A DNA stretch of 64,000 nucleotides, from positions 744,001 through 808,000 of the forward strand of contig NZ_JAJOMA010000001.1 in the NCBI RefSeq assembly GCF_021129235.1, in the 5' to 3' direction. Below, piece after piece: positions 51,591 to 59,174 of this stretch. Each line of letters opens with the position of its first letter. The stretch's first letter is position 1. Made by a program: the position numbers and the translations under genes. The notes beneath the pieces are model-generated. The model worked only from the letters and a program-made list of their open reading frames with translations, had not been told where the DNA came from and ran no database searches. The DNA comes from Kineosporia mesophila (lineage in GTDB: Bacteria > Actinomycetota > Actinomycetes > Actinomycetales > Kineosporiaceae).

Positions 51591-52205
51591 CTACCAGCCC
51601 TTGGTCTCGCGCACCGCGGCGGCGATCTCCTCGTACAGCGACTGGCCCAGGGCCGCGCCCTCACGGCGCACCACCTTCGGGTCCAGTTGCAGCACCCGGT
51701 CGAGACGCACTTCGCTGGGCCGGTTCTGGCGGTCCCAGGCCCCGGTACCGATATCCATCCAGACCCGTCCGTACCGGGCTTCCTGGGCCGCGTCCCGGTC
51801 GTGGTCCTTGCTCGTCAGCATGAGCCCCAGCACCTTGCCCCGGTGCTCGGCGATGACCAGCACCGGCCGGTCCTTGCCCTGCGAGTGGTCTTCCTCGAAG
51901 GGGACCCAGGCCCAGACCACTTCACCCGGGTCCGGGTTCCCGTCGTTCACCGGGGCGTAGGCCAGCTTGGCCTTGCCCTCGAAGTCGCCCGCGTAATCAG
52001 CATTTCCGTTGTCGGTCGGAGGACGTTCCACCTGGCGCGGCTTCGGCGGTGCCGGCTTGGCGGTGGCCGGCTGGGGCGGGGTCGCCTGGGGCCCCCGGGT
52101 GCGCGTGGTGATCCGCCCGGGGGCTTTCTGCCCGGTCTGCCCGGTCTGACCGGGTTGACCCAGCCCGAGGAGACGCGCCACTGTTGCCCAGAATCCTGAT
52201 GCCAT
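51591..52205 (-). CDS. PemK/MazF-family protein with N-terminal linker
   Basis: A 204-residue protein. The C-terminal 120 residues match the PemK/MazF endoribonuclease fold: PDPGEVVWAWVPFEEDHSQG, then KDRPVLVIAEHRGKVLGLML and TSKDHDRD, and a final LQLDPKVVRREGAAL. The N-terminal 65 residues are a membrane- or surface-like start (MASGFWATVARLLGLG) plus a Gly-Gln-Thr and proline-rich linker, unusual for PemK toxins. No antitoxin gene is adjacent. It resembles the solitary actinobacterial PemK-like proteins, which may not be toxins. Confidence 0.8.
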   Translation of the reverse strand: MASGFWATVARLLGLGQPGQTGQTGQKAPGRITTRTRGPQATPPQPATAKPAPPKPRQVERPPTDNGNADYAGDFEGKAKLAYAPVNDGNPDPGEVVWAWVPFEEDHSQGKDRPVLVIAEHRGKVLGLMLTSKDHDRDAAQEARYGRVWMDIGTGAWDRQNRPSEVRLDRVLQLDPKVVRREGAALGQSLYEEIAAAVRETKGW

Positions 52206-52214
52206 GCCCGAACC

Positions 52215-52335
52215 TTAGAGCCTGTTCCTGAACCCACACATCCTGGCGGATCCGCCAGAAGGTGAGGGCCGTCAGCAGCGTCGCGCCGCTCAGCATCAGG
52301 CCGGTCTCGCGCCACCGCAGGCTCCAGAAGGTGCG
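52215..52335 (-). pseudogene. C-terminal relic of an ABC transporter permease
   Basis: The stretch FWSLRWRETGLMLSGATLLT followed by ALTFWRIRQDVW resembles the last helix of ABC-2 type permeases found next to YtrA-like GntR regulators. Upstream residues are missing, and the frame runs on without a proper stop into the PemK gene start. It is assigned from the short match and the neighbouring GntR relic. Confidence 0.4.
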
Positions 52336-52429
52336 ACCAGCGGTGCGCCCCAGAAGGTGCCGATCAGCAGTCCGACAGGGCCCACCGGCGCCGGTACCGC
52401 CGGCCCGGGCCCTGTGTCCGGGAATCCCG

Positions 52430-52630
52430 GGTTTGCCGGGGGGAGCCGGGAGCCGACGCGAAACCCGGCCAGGAACAGCGCCTCGATGCTCTCGTCGTCC
52501 AGCCCGGCCGAGCGGGCCCGGCCCATCCAGGCCGCCAGCTCGCGCCGTAACGGGCGGACGGTGGCCAGGCTCGGGCTCTCGATCGTGCCGGAGGCCAAGG
52601 TGCCGACGCCCGGGCGGGGTGCGACCAAGG
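52430..52630 (-). pseudogene. C-terminal relic of a YtrA-type GntR regulator
   Basis: RPGVGTLASGTIESPSLATV, then RPLRRELAAWMGRARSAGLD and DESIEALFLAGFR, the characteristic end of short GntR/YtrA repressors (GQGTFV followed by a helical tail with AGLDDESIEALF). The helix-turn-helix half is missing. Together with the permease remnant it indicates a deleted regulator plus ABC-transporter locus between 52.2 and 52.7 kb. Confidence 0.6.
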
Positions 52631-52736
52631 CCCTCCCGATCCGTCTCGCGTTCGGCCGTTGGGACGACACGACCTGCGGGGGAGGCCGGATCGCGACATG
52701 GTGTTGGCTCGGGTGCCGGACGTCTGGGGGGCGAAC

Positions 52737-53270
52737 ATGGGAACTCAGCTGTCGTGGCCGGTGGTCACGTATCTCAAGAGCCCGCGTCTGGATCTGGAGC
52801 CGATCCGGCTGGATCACGCCGAGGAGGCGTATCCGTGGCTGAGCGACGAGCGCATCCATGCCTTCACCGGCGGATCCCCGGCCTCGCTCGACGAACTGAA
52901 GGCACGGTTCCGCCGTCAGGCCGAGGGGCAGTCGCCGGACGGGAGCCAGGGCTGGCTGAACTGGATGATCCGGCACCGCACGGGGCGGCTCGTCGGCACG
53001 GTGCAGGCCACGATCAGCCGGGCCCGTAGCGGCGACATGCAGGCCGAGCTGGCCTGGGTGCTCGCCTTCGACGCGCAGGGCCACGGGTTCGCCCGCGAGG
53101 CGGCGGCGGAGATGGTGATCTGGCTGCGGGGCAACGACGTGCAGCGGTTCATCGCGCACATCCATCCGCGGCACCGGGCGTCCAAGGGCGTGGCCCGGTC
53201 CATCGGGCTGCACCCCACGATCACGGTGGTGGACGGGGAGATCGAATGGACGAGCGACGCGATCGTCTGA
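52737..53270 (+). CDS. GNAT/RimJ-like N-acetyltransferase
   Basis: A 177-residue acetyltransferase. LKSPRLDLEPIRLDHAEEAY starts the RimJ/RimL type, and GRLVGTVQATISRARSGDMQ gives strands 2-3. AELAWVLAFDAQGHGFAREA holds the acetyl-CoA loop, here QGHGFA, and the C-terminus is HPRHRASKGVARSIGL, matching N-x-AS-x-x-V-A-x-x-x-GL. ATG 52737 is used. The substrate is unknown. Confidence 0.88.
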   Translation: MGTQLSWPVVTYLKSPRLDLEPIRLDHAEEAYPWLSDERIHAFTGGSPASLDELKARFRRQAEGQSPDGSQGWLNWMIRHRTGRLVGTVQATISRARSGDMQAELAWVLAFDAQGHGFAREAAAEMVIWLRGNDVQRFIAHIHPRHRASKGVARSIGLHPTITVVDGEIEWTSDAIV

Positions 53271-53358
53271 CCCTCGGTGATGTCCGGTGAGGGGTGACCC
53301 ACGCCACGAAACGGCCTGACCGGGAACTCGGTGGGCACCAGGGGCAGTCGAATGCTGT

Positions 53359-54084
53359 GTGACTGCCCTCGTTCTGCCACCGATGACAGCCCGTGAAGCC
53401 GGTTCCACCACCGATTCCTCCGGGATCGGGGGACTGACCGGCTGGGTGCTCGACCTGACCGCCGAACTCGGCGCGATCGGGGTGGGCGCCCTCAGCTTCC
53501 TCGAGGTGGTGTTCCCACCCATCCCGAGCGAGATCGTGCTGCCCCTGGCCGGCTACCAGGTGCAGGTCGGCGAGCTCGGCCTGGCGGCGGTGTTCGTCCT
53601 GGCCACACTCGGGTCGGTGCTCGGTTCGCTGGTGCTCTACTGGCTCGGGGCGAAGATCGGCCTGGAGCGGGCCGCCTGGCTCGCGTCCAGGATCCCCCTC
53701 GTTGATCCGGGTGACGTGTACGCGTCCGCCGCCTGGTTCAGCAAGTACGACTCGGTGGCCGTGTTCACCGGCCGCTTCGTGCCCGGCGTGCGCAGCCTGA
53801 TCTCGCTGCCCGCGGGGGCCGCGGGCATGTCGCTGTGGAAGTTCACCGGTTGGACCCTGCTCGGCACCAGCATCTGGAACGGCATCCTGATCGGCGCCGG
53901 CATGGCGCTCGGCACGCAGTACGAGAAGGTCGAGTCCTACGCGCACTACCTCGACTACATCCTCTACGCGGTGATCCTCGGCCTGCTCGCCTTCGGGATC
54001 GGCCGGCGCGTCGTGCAGTACCGCCGCACCCCGTCCCGGCACGGTACCGACCCCCGCGCGAAACGGGATCGCACCCGGGTCTGA
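53359..54084 (+). CDS. DedA-family membrane protein
   Basis: A 241-residue DedA/VTT-domain protein. ALSFLEVVFPPIPSEIVLPL (the E-x-FPPIPSE motif), SVLGSLVLYWLGAKIGLERA, then FTGRFVPGVRSLISLPAGAA with GMSLWKFTGWTLLGTSIWNG are the defining blocks, including the R-x-x-PG-x-R motif. Such proteins act in membrane homeostasis, with recent work pointing to lipid (undecaprenyl or phospholipid) translocation. A basic C-terminal tail of 25 residues is cytoplasmic. The GTG start lacks a clear Shine-Dalgarno. Confidence 0.92.
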   Translation: MTALVLPPMTAREAGSTTDSSGIGGLTGWVLDLTAELGAIGVGALSFLEVVFPPIPSEIVLPLAGYQVQVGELGLAAVFVLATLGSVLGSLVLYWLGAKIGLERAAWLASRIPLVDPGDVYASAAWFSKYDSVAVFTGRFVPGVRSLISLPAGAAGMSLWKFTGWTLLGTSIWNGILIGAGMALGTQYEKVESYAHYLDYILYAVILGLLAFGIGRRVVQYRRTPSRHGTDPRAKRDRTRV

Positions 54085-54142
54085 ACGGGTGACGGGCCGG
54101 CCATCTTCCGGAATGTCAGCTCGCTCTCAGTTGTGACCGTCT

Positions 54143-54161
54143 AACCTCTCGTCACGTAAGG
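54143..54161 (+). promoter_or_regulatory. Shared promoter element, flippase-like gene copy
   Basis: AACCTCTC, three bases, then ACGTAAGG, the counterpart of 46862-46882. It lies 25 bases upstream of the flippase-like gene start. The spacer differs by two bases between copies, so the match may be coincidental. Confidence 0.3.
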
Positions 54162-54185
54162 GTTCTTCGGCGGCTGGGGGTGGGC

Positions 54186-55466
54186 GTGACGCAGGTCGTG
54201 GGTGCGGGGACGGCACCCCCGGGAGGTCCGGGGCAGCCGTCGCTCCGTTCGCGGATCCGCTGGCGAGTCGCCGACCAGGTGCTTTCCAGTCTCACCGTGG
54301 TCGGTCTGTCGTTCGTGGTCGCCCGTTCCGTCGAGGCGCACATCTTCGGCATCTTCGGCGTGGTGCTGCTGCTGGCCGGGTTCGCGCTCGGCATCACCCG
54401 GGCCATGGTCAGCGACGTCTTCCTGATCCAGTTCGGGGACGCGGTGCCGGGCGTGCGGCGGCAGGCGGCGCGCAACGCGACCGGTGCCGCCGTGGCCCTC
54501 GGCCTGGCCGCGGGCACGTTCTGCTGCCTGGTCTCCGCCGTGCTGCCCGGGCAGCCGATCCGGACAGCCGTGTTCGCCGTCGGCCTGGCGCTGCCCGGGC
54601 TGCTCGTGCAGGACTGCTTCCGTCTCGTCTTCATCGCCGCGGGCCGTCCCCGCCCGGCCCTGCTGCTCGGGCTGTCCGGCGCGGCCGTGCAGCTCACCGT
54701 GGTCGTGCTGCTGACCGGCGCCGGTCACCACTCGATGGTCGGCATCACCGCGGGCTGGGGTGCCGCCGCCCTGCTGAGCGCCGGGATCGGCTGCCTGCTG
54801 GCCCGGCTCACCCCCTCGCTGCGCGAGGTGCCCCTGTGGTTCGCCCTGAACCGGCACCTGACCGTGCGGCTGAGCATCGACTACCTGCTCGGCCTGGGCT
54901 CGCTCTACCTGGCCTACTGCCTGATCGGCGGCGTGGTCGGGATCGCCGCGATCGGTGCGCTCTGGGCGGCGCAGATGTTCCTGGTGCCGGCCTACCTGGT
55001 GATCAGCGGTACCTCGGCCCTGCTGCGGGCGCCGTTCGCCGCCCGGGCCGAGCGGGGGCAGGGCCTGTTGCGCCCGGCCCTGCTGACCGGGCTGGGGCTG
55101 GGCGTGGTCACCGCACTGTGGGGTGTCGCTCTGACCGCCGTGCCCGAGTGGCTCGGGATGCACCTGTCCGGCCAGAGCTGGGACGGCGCCAGCGACGTGC
55201 TGGAACCGGCCGTGATCGGCGTGGTCATGGCCGGTCTGGGGGCCGGACCGGTGCTGGCGCTGCGGGCCCGGGGCCGGCTGGACGCCCTGCGCCGCGCCTG
55301 GCTGGTCCGGGCCCTGCTGCTGCTCGTCCTGGGGACCGTCGGCGCGGACCTTCACGGTGTCCGGGGTGCGGCGATCGGGCTGGTGGCCGCGCACGTGATC
55401 GGGGCGATCGCGCTGTGGGCCCAGTTCCTGCGGAACTCTGCGCAGCCGGTCGACCCCGTCCGGTGA
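54186..55466 (+). CDS. Wzx/MOP-like polysaccharide export membrane protein
   Basis: A 426-residue protein with about 12 hydrophobic segments (VLSSLTVVGLSFVVARSVEA, FGIFGVVLLLAGFALGITRA, LGLGSLYLAYCLIGGVVGIA). Length, helix count and the pattern VADQVLSSLT near the N-terminus fit the MOP flippase family (Wzx or oligosaccharide transport). There is no nearby glycosyltransferase cluster. GTG 54186 is preferred because of the G-rich Shine-Dalgarno; 54180 is an alternative. The promoter shares AACCTCTC and ACGTAAGG with the acyltransferase 3 gene. Confidence 0.75.
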   Translation: MTQVVGAGTAPPGGPGQPSLRSRIRWRVADQVLSSLTVVGLSFVVARSVEAHIFGIFGVVLLLAGFALGITRAMVSDVFLIQFGDAVPGVRRQAARNATGAAVALGLAAGTFCCLVSAVLPGQPIRTAVFAVGLALPGLLVQDCFRLVFIAAGRPRPALLLGLSGAAVQLTVVVLLTGAGHHSMVGITAGWGAAALLSAGIGCLLARLTPSLREVPLWFALNRHLTVRLSIDYLLGLGSLYLAYCLIGGVVGIAAIGALWAAQMFLVPAYLVISGTSALLRAPFAARAERGQGLLRPALLTGLGLGVVTALWGVALTAVPEWLGMHLSGQSWDGASDVLEPAVIGVVMAGLGAGPVLALRARGRLDALRRAWLVRALLLLVLGTVGADLHGVRGAAIGLVAAHVIGAIALWAQFLRNSAQPVDPVR

Positions 55467-55512
55467 CCTGAACGCGTCCGTCCTGACCCGCGTCCACCAT
55501 GACCGAAATCTG

Positions 55513-55526
55513 CCCTAGCGTTAGGG
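55513..55526 (+). promoter_or_regulatory. Short inverted repeat upstream of SulP gene
   Basis: CCCTA-GCGT-TAGGG, a 5-base inverted repeat 30-43 bases upstream of the SulP start. It may be an operator or part of the promoter (TAGCGT or TAGGGT as a -10). The evidence is weak. Confidence 0.3.
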
Positions 55527-55555
55527 TCTCGATGCTCTGAAAGAAAGGGAAGGCC

Positions 55556-57025
55556 GTGGGTGCCGTTCTCCGCAATACCTCATGGCTGCGTTCGGGGACG
55601 GTGCTGCGGGTGGAGGTCCTCGCCGGGCTGGTCACCGCGCTCGCGCTGATCCCCGAGGTCATCTCCTTCTCCATCGTGGCCGGGCTGGACCCGCGCGTGG
55701 GCCTGTTCACCTCGTTCGTCATGGCCGTGGTCATCGCCTTCACCGGCGGGCGCCCGGGAATGGTGACGGCCGCGGCCGGTTCGGTGGCGCTCGTGATCGC
55801 ACCCCTGGCGCGGGAATTCGGCTTGCAGTACGTAATCGCGGCGGTGCTGCTCGGGGGTGCGATCCAGTTCCTGCTGGCGGTGCTGGGGGTGGCCCGGCTG
55901 ATGCGGTTCATCCCGCGCAGCGTGATGATCGGCTTCGTCAACGCCCTGGCCATCCTGATCTTCAGCGCCCAGCTGCGGCACCTGTTCGACGTGCCGTGGC
56001 TGGTCTACCCGCTGCTGGCGCTGTCGATCGTGATCATCGTGTTCCTCCCGCGGGTGTTCACTGCCGTTCCGGCGCAACTGGTCTCGATCGTCGTGGTGAC
56101 GGCGACCGCCATCGGGTTCGGCCTGCACGTGCCCACCGTGGGTGATGAGGGGGCGCTGCCGGACGGCCTGCCGCTGCCGGGTCTGCCCGACATCCCGTGG
56201 ACGTTCGCGACGCTGCGCACGATCCTGCCCTACGCGATCGGCCTGGCCCTGGTCGGTCTGCTCGAGACGCTGCTGACGGCCAAGCTGGTCGACGACCTCA
56301 CCGACACCGGCTCGGACAAGACCCGGGAGTCGTGGGGGCTGGGCGTGGCCAACCTGGCCGCCGGCCTCTTCGGTGGCATGGGTGGCTGCGCGATGATCGG
56401 CCAGACCATGATCAACGTGAAGAGCGGTGGGCGGCACCGGCTCAGCACCTTCCTGGCCGGCGCCTGGCTGCTGATGCTGGTTCTGCTGCTCGGCCCGGTG
56501 GTGGCCCGGATGCCGATGGTGGCGCTGGTCGCGGTGATGGTCGTGGTCGCCGCCACCACCTTCGACTGGCACAGCGTGGCCCCCGCCACGCTGCGGCGGA
56601 TGCCGCGCAGCGAGACCTCGGTGATGGTCGTGACCGTCGCCGTCACGGTGGCCACGAACAACCTGGCCTACGGCGTGATCGTCGGGGTGCTGGCCGCCAG
56701 CGTGCTGTTCGCGCGGCGGGTGGCGCACCTGGTCACCGTCACCTCACGGCTCTCGCCGGACCGCTCGGTGAAGACCTACCAGGTGCACGGACAGCTCTTC
56801 TTCGCCTCCAGCAACGACATCGTGCACCAGTTCGAGTACGCCCAGGACCCCGGGCGCGTAGTCATCGATCTGACCACGGCACACATCTGGGACGCCTCCT
56901 CGGTCGCCGCGATGGACACGATCCGGACCAAGTACGGCGCCCGCGGCAAGGAAGTCACCATCGTGGGCCTGGACCCGCACAGCGAAGCCATGCACGGCCG
57001 TCTGGCGGGTACGCTCGGCGGCTGA
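55556..57025 (+). CDS. SulP/SLC26-family anion transporter with STAS domain
   Basis: A 489-residue transporter. The membrane part includes EVLAGLVTALALIPEVISFS (the SulP signature), GLDPRVGLFTSFVMAVVIAF and GRPGMVTAAAGSVALVIAPL. VGLLETLLTAKLVDDLTDTG and ANLAAGLFGGMGGCAMIGQT form the second half of the fold. The C-terminal STAS domain covers about residues 400-485 (YQVHGQLFFASSNDIVHQFE, WDASSVAAMD). It moves sulfate, bicarbonate or a related anion. GTG 55556 has AGGGAAGG upstream. Confidence 0.93.
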   Translation: MGAVLRNTSWLRSGTVLRVEVLAGLVTALALIPEVISFSIVAGLDPRVGLFTSFVMAVVIAFTGGRPGMVTAAAGSVALVIAPLAREFGLQYVIAAVLLGGAIQFLLAVLGVARLMRFIPRSVMIGFVNALAILIFSAQLRHLFDVPWLVYPLLALSIVIIVFLPRVFTAVPAQLVSIVVVTATAIGFGLHVPTVGDEGALPDGLPLPGLPDIPWTFATLRTILPYAIGLALVGLLETLLTAKLVDDLTDTGSDKTRESWGLGVANLAAGLFGGMGGCAMIGQTMINVKSGGRHRLSTFLAGAWLLMLVLLLGPVVARMPMVALVAVMVVVAATTFDWHSVAPATLRRMPRSETSVMVVTVAVTVATNNLAYGVIVGVLAASVLFARRVAHLVTVTSRLSPDRSVKTYQVHGQLFFASSNDIVHQFEYAQDPGRVVIDLTTAHIWDASSVAAMDTIRTKYGARGKEVTIVGLDPHSEAMHGRLAGTLGG

Positions 57026-57151
57026 TGGTTGGGGCTTCGGGGATTTCGGCCGGGTAAGTCCACTTGCGCTATCTCCGGCCGGTGCGAAGGTCAAGGCGAG
57101 TGCAGACAGCCGCTCGGCTCTTCACGCACCAATTTCCTTTGTGAGGCTCTT

Positions 57152-57925
57152 ATGGCCGACGAATTCGGTGCGCCCCTGCGCGCCCAGAACACCACCACGA
57201 CCACGGAGCCGGTGTACGACCCCGCCGCACCCGTGGAGTACACCGAAACCACTTACACCGAAACGTATGTCGAGGATTCCGACAGTGGTTCGGATTCTAC
57301 GAAGGATGTCGCCCGGGAGCAGGCCGCCAACGTCGGGCACGGTGCGGCGCAGGCCGGCCAGCACGTGGCCGGGGTGGCTGGTGAGCAGGCCGCCGGGGTT
57401 GCCTCGGAAGCCGCTGACCAGGCGAAGAACCTGTACGCACAGACCCGTGAGGAGCTGCGCGGCCAGGCGTCCACGCAGCAGCAGCGGCTGGCCGAGGGCG
57501 TGCGCTCGCTGAGCACCGAACTCGAGTCGATGGCCGACGGCGCGAACTCGGGCACCGCCTCCGACCTGGTGCGGGAGGTCTCCGGCCGGGCTCGTGACGT
57601 GGCCGGCTGGCTCGACCAGCGCGACCCGGGCGCCCTGCTGAGCGAGGTCACCGACTTCGCCCGGCGCCGTCCCGGCACGTTCCTGGCGATCGCCGCGGGT
57701 GCGGGCCTGATCGCCGGGCGCCTGACCCGGGGCGCGATCAGCGAGGCCCGCCACGAGTCCGCGAAAACTGACGCCGAGTCCGGGCCGACCGGCCGTGCCG
57801 ACGCACCCGTGAACGAGTACGTACAGCCCGAGCCCTACGCGTCGTACGAGCGGTACGACACCGACGGCACGGAGATCGTGGAGACCACCCGCTACGAGGA
57901 AACCGTTGCCGGGGGCCGTCTGTGA
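57152..57925 (+). CDS. Alanine-rich envelope-stress protein, first gene of operon
   Basis: A 257-residue low-complexity protein. The N-terminus is Thr/Tyr/Glu-rich (VYDPAAPVEYTETTYTETYV). A long alanine/glutamine-rich helical or coiled segment follows (EQAANVGHGAAQAGQHVAGV, EEAREELRGQASTQQQ-like). A short hydrophobic stretch FLAIAAGAGLIAGRLTRGAI about 75 residues from the end suggests a membrane-associated protein. The stop overlaps the Holin-X gene as GTGA. Similar proteins open DUF3618/Holin-X operons in actinomycetes; function unproven. Confidence 0.75.
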   Translation: MADEFGAPLRAQNTTTTTEPVYDPAAPVEYTETTYTETYVEDSDSGSDSTKDVAREQAANVGHGAAQAGQHVAGVAGEQAAGVASEAADQAKNLYAQTREELRGQASTQQQRLAEGVRSLSTELESMADGANSGTASDLVREVSGRARDVAGWLDQRDPGALLSEVTDFARRRPGTFLAIAAGAGLIAGRLTRGAISEARHESAKTDAESGPTGRADAPVNEYVQPEPYASYERYDTDGTEIVETTRYEETVAGGRL

Positions 57926-58347
57926 GCGCGGGTCACGGGGTTCCGGCCCCCACCCCGACCGGCGAGTCGCCCTCGATCGGTGACCTGCTCGGCGACATCA
58001 CCCGCGACCTGTCCACGCTGATGCGCCAGGAGGTCGAGCTCGCCAAGGCGGAGCTGCGGCAGTCGGCGAAGCAGTCCGGCAAGGGCGCCGGAATGCTCGG
58101 TGCGGCAGGCGTTGCCGCGCACTTCACGGTGCTGTTCCTGCTGATCGCCATCTGGTGGTCACTGGGCGAACAGATCGGCCACGGCTGGTCCGCCCTGGTG
58201 GTGGCGCTCGTGCTGGCCGTGATCACCGCGGTGCTGGGTGTTCTCGGTCGCAACCAGATCAAGGCGGCCCCCGGGCTGCCCCGGACGACCGACAGCGTCA
58301 AGCGCATCCCGGACGCGGTCAAGGGCAACGAGGGGAACATCCGATGA
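57922..58347 (+). CDS. Actinobacterial Holin-X family (holin superfamily III) protein
   Basis: A 141-residue protein. SIGDLLGDITRDLSTLMRQE followed by VELAKAELRQSAKQSGKGAG is the Holin-X signature. Two membrane helices follow: MLGAAGVAAHFTVLFLLIAI and ALVVALVLAVITAVLGVLGR. Despite the name these chromosomal proteins are not shown to be holins; they usually travel with DUF3618 proteins in envelope-stress operons. It is coupled on both sides by 4-base overlaps (GTGA, ATGA). Confidence 0.9.
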   Translation: MSAGHGVPAPTPTGESPSIGDLLGDITRDLSTLMRQEVELAKAELRQSAKQSGKGAGMLGAAGVAAHFTVLFLLIAIWWSLGEQIGHGWSALVVALVLAVITAVLGVLGRNQIKAAPGLPRTTDSVKRIPDAVKGNEGNIR

Positions 58348-59027
58348 GCCAGCAGACCAGTCCATCCACGTCATCGACGTCGGCGGAGACGCCGGAGGAG
58401 ATCCGGGCGCGGATCGAGAACACCCGCCAGGAACTCAGCACCGACGTGAACACGCTCGCCGAGACGGTTCGGCCGGGCAATGTCGCCAAGCGTCAGGTGG
58501 ACAAGGTGAAGGACGCCGCGGGCTCGGCCCGGGACCGGGTGATGGGTTCCGCCGGAACCGCGAAGGAGAAGGTCATGGGAACCGCCACGAGTTCCGGCCG
58601 GAGCACGTCATCGACCCTGGGTGACGCGAAGTCAGCGGTGAGCGACGCCGCGTCCTCGTCCCAGCAGGCCGTGGCCGGCGCCCCGGGCGCGGTCAAGGCC
58701 CGCACCGAGGGCAACCCGCTGGCCGCCGGCCTGATCGCGTTCGGCGCGGGCATGCTGCTGGGCTCGCTCCTGCCGGCCACCCGGCAGGAGGAGAAGGCCG
58801 TGACGAAGCTGAAGGAGAACGCCTCCACCGTCACCGGCCCGGCGACCGAGATGGCCAAGGAGGTCGGTGAGAACCTGCGCGGCAGCGCCCAGGAAGCGGC
58901 CGACTCCGTGCGGTCCACCGCCACCGATGCCGCGCAGACGGTGAAGGAAGAGGCCTCCTCCGCCGGTCAGCAGGTGAAGGACCAGGGGGTACAGGCCAAG
59001 GAGCAGGTGCAGGAGACGCGTTCCTGA
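58344..59027 (+). CDS. DUF3618-domain protein
   Basis: A 227-residue protein. TPEEIRARIENTRQELSTDV, then NTLAETVRPGNVAKRQVDKV, is the DUF3618 domain. A serine/alanine-rich helical linker follows, then a probable membrane helix (AAGLIAFGAGMLLGSLLPAT), and a repetitive tail of TxxAxEx(A/V)KE heptad-like units (QEAADSVRSTATDAAQTVKE) resembling LEA or apolipoprotein-like amphipathic helices. Such a tail is consistent with membrane surface binding under osmotic or desiccation stress (inference). It is last in the operon. Confidence 0.9.
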   Translation: MSQQTSPSTSSTSAETPEEIRARIENTRQELSTDVNTLAETVRPGNVAKRQVDKVKDAAGSARDRVMGSAGTAKEKVMGTATSSGRSTSSTLGDAKSAVSDAASSSQQAVAGAPGAVKARTEGNPLAAGLIAFGAGMLLGSLLPATRQEEKAVTKLKENASTVTGPATEMAKEVGENLRGSAQEAADSVRSTATDAAQTVKEEASSAGQQVKDQGVQAKEQVQETRS

Positions 59028-59143
59028 TCCATGGTCCCGCCGGCGGCCCGCGGGTGATCCTGGCGCTTCCGGGATCGCCCGCTCCGTCGCCTCGTTCGCC
59101 CACCGGTGGTCACACTTCAGCGCCAAAGGGTGACCGCGTTTGG

Positions 59144-59169
59144 CACTGTGCGCCGAACGGTGCACAGTG
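59144..59169 (+). promoter_or_regulatory. Hairpin upstream of the GH15-like gene
   Basis: CACTGTGC (59144-59151) and GCACAGTG (59162-59169) form an 8-base perfect stem with a 10-base loop, ending 5 bases before the GTG used as start. A wider inverted repeat, GCCAAA/TTTGGC, lies at about 59122-59143. It may be an operator or a translation-control element. Confidence 0.5.
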
Positions 59170-59174
59170 AGCCT

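Noticed and set aside
52121-52165. Second minisatellite in the PemK gene linker, similar to the 45.1 kb unit
   Set aside because: Only about four imperfect CCCGGTCTG-like units encoding Gly-Gln-Thr/Pro; too short to claim a relationship.
55580-56728. Long minus-strand frame antisense to the SulP gene
   Set aside because: His/Gln/Arg-rich shadow of the transporter, with no Shine-Dalgarno or domain.
57922-58347. Prophage holin
   Set aside because: Holin-X proteins are chromosomal in actinomycetes, and no lysin, tail or integrase gene is nearby.
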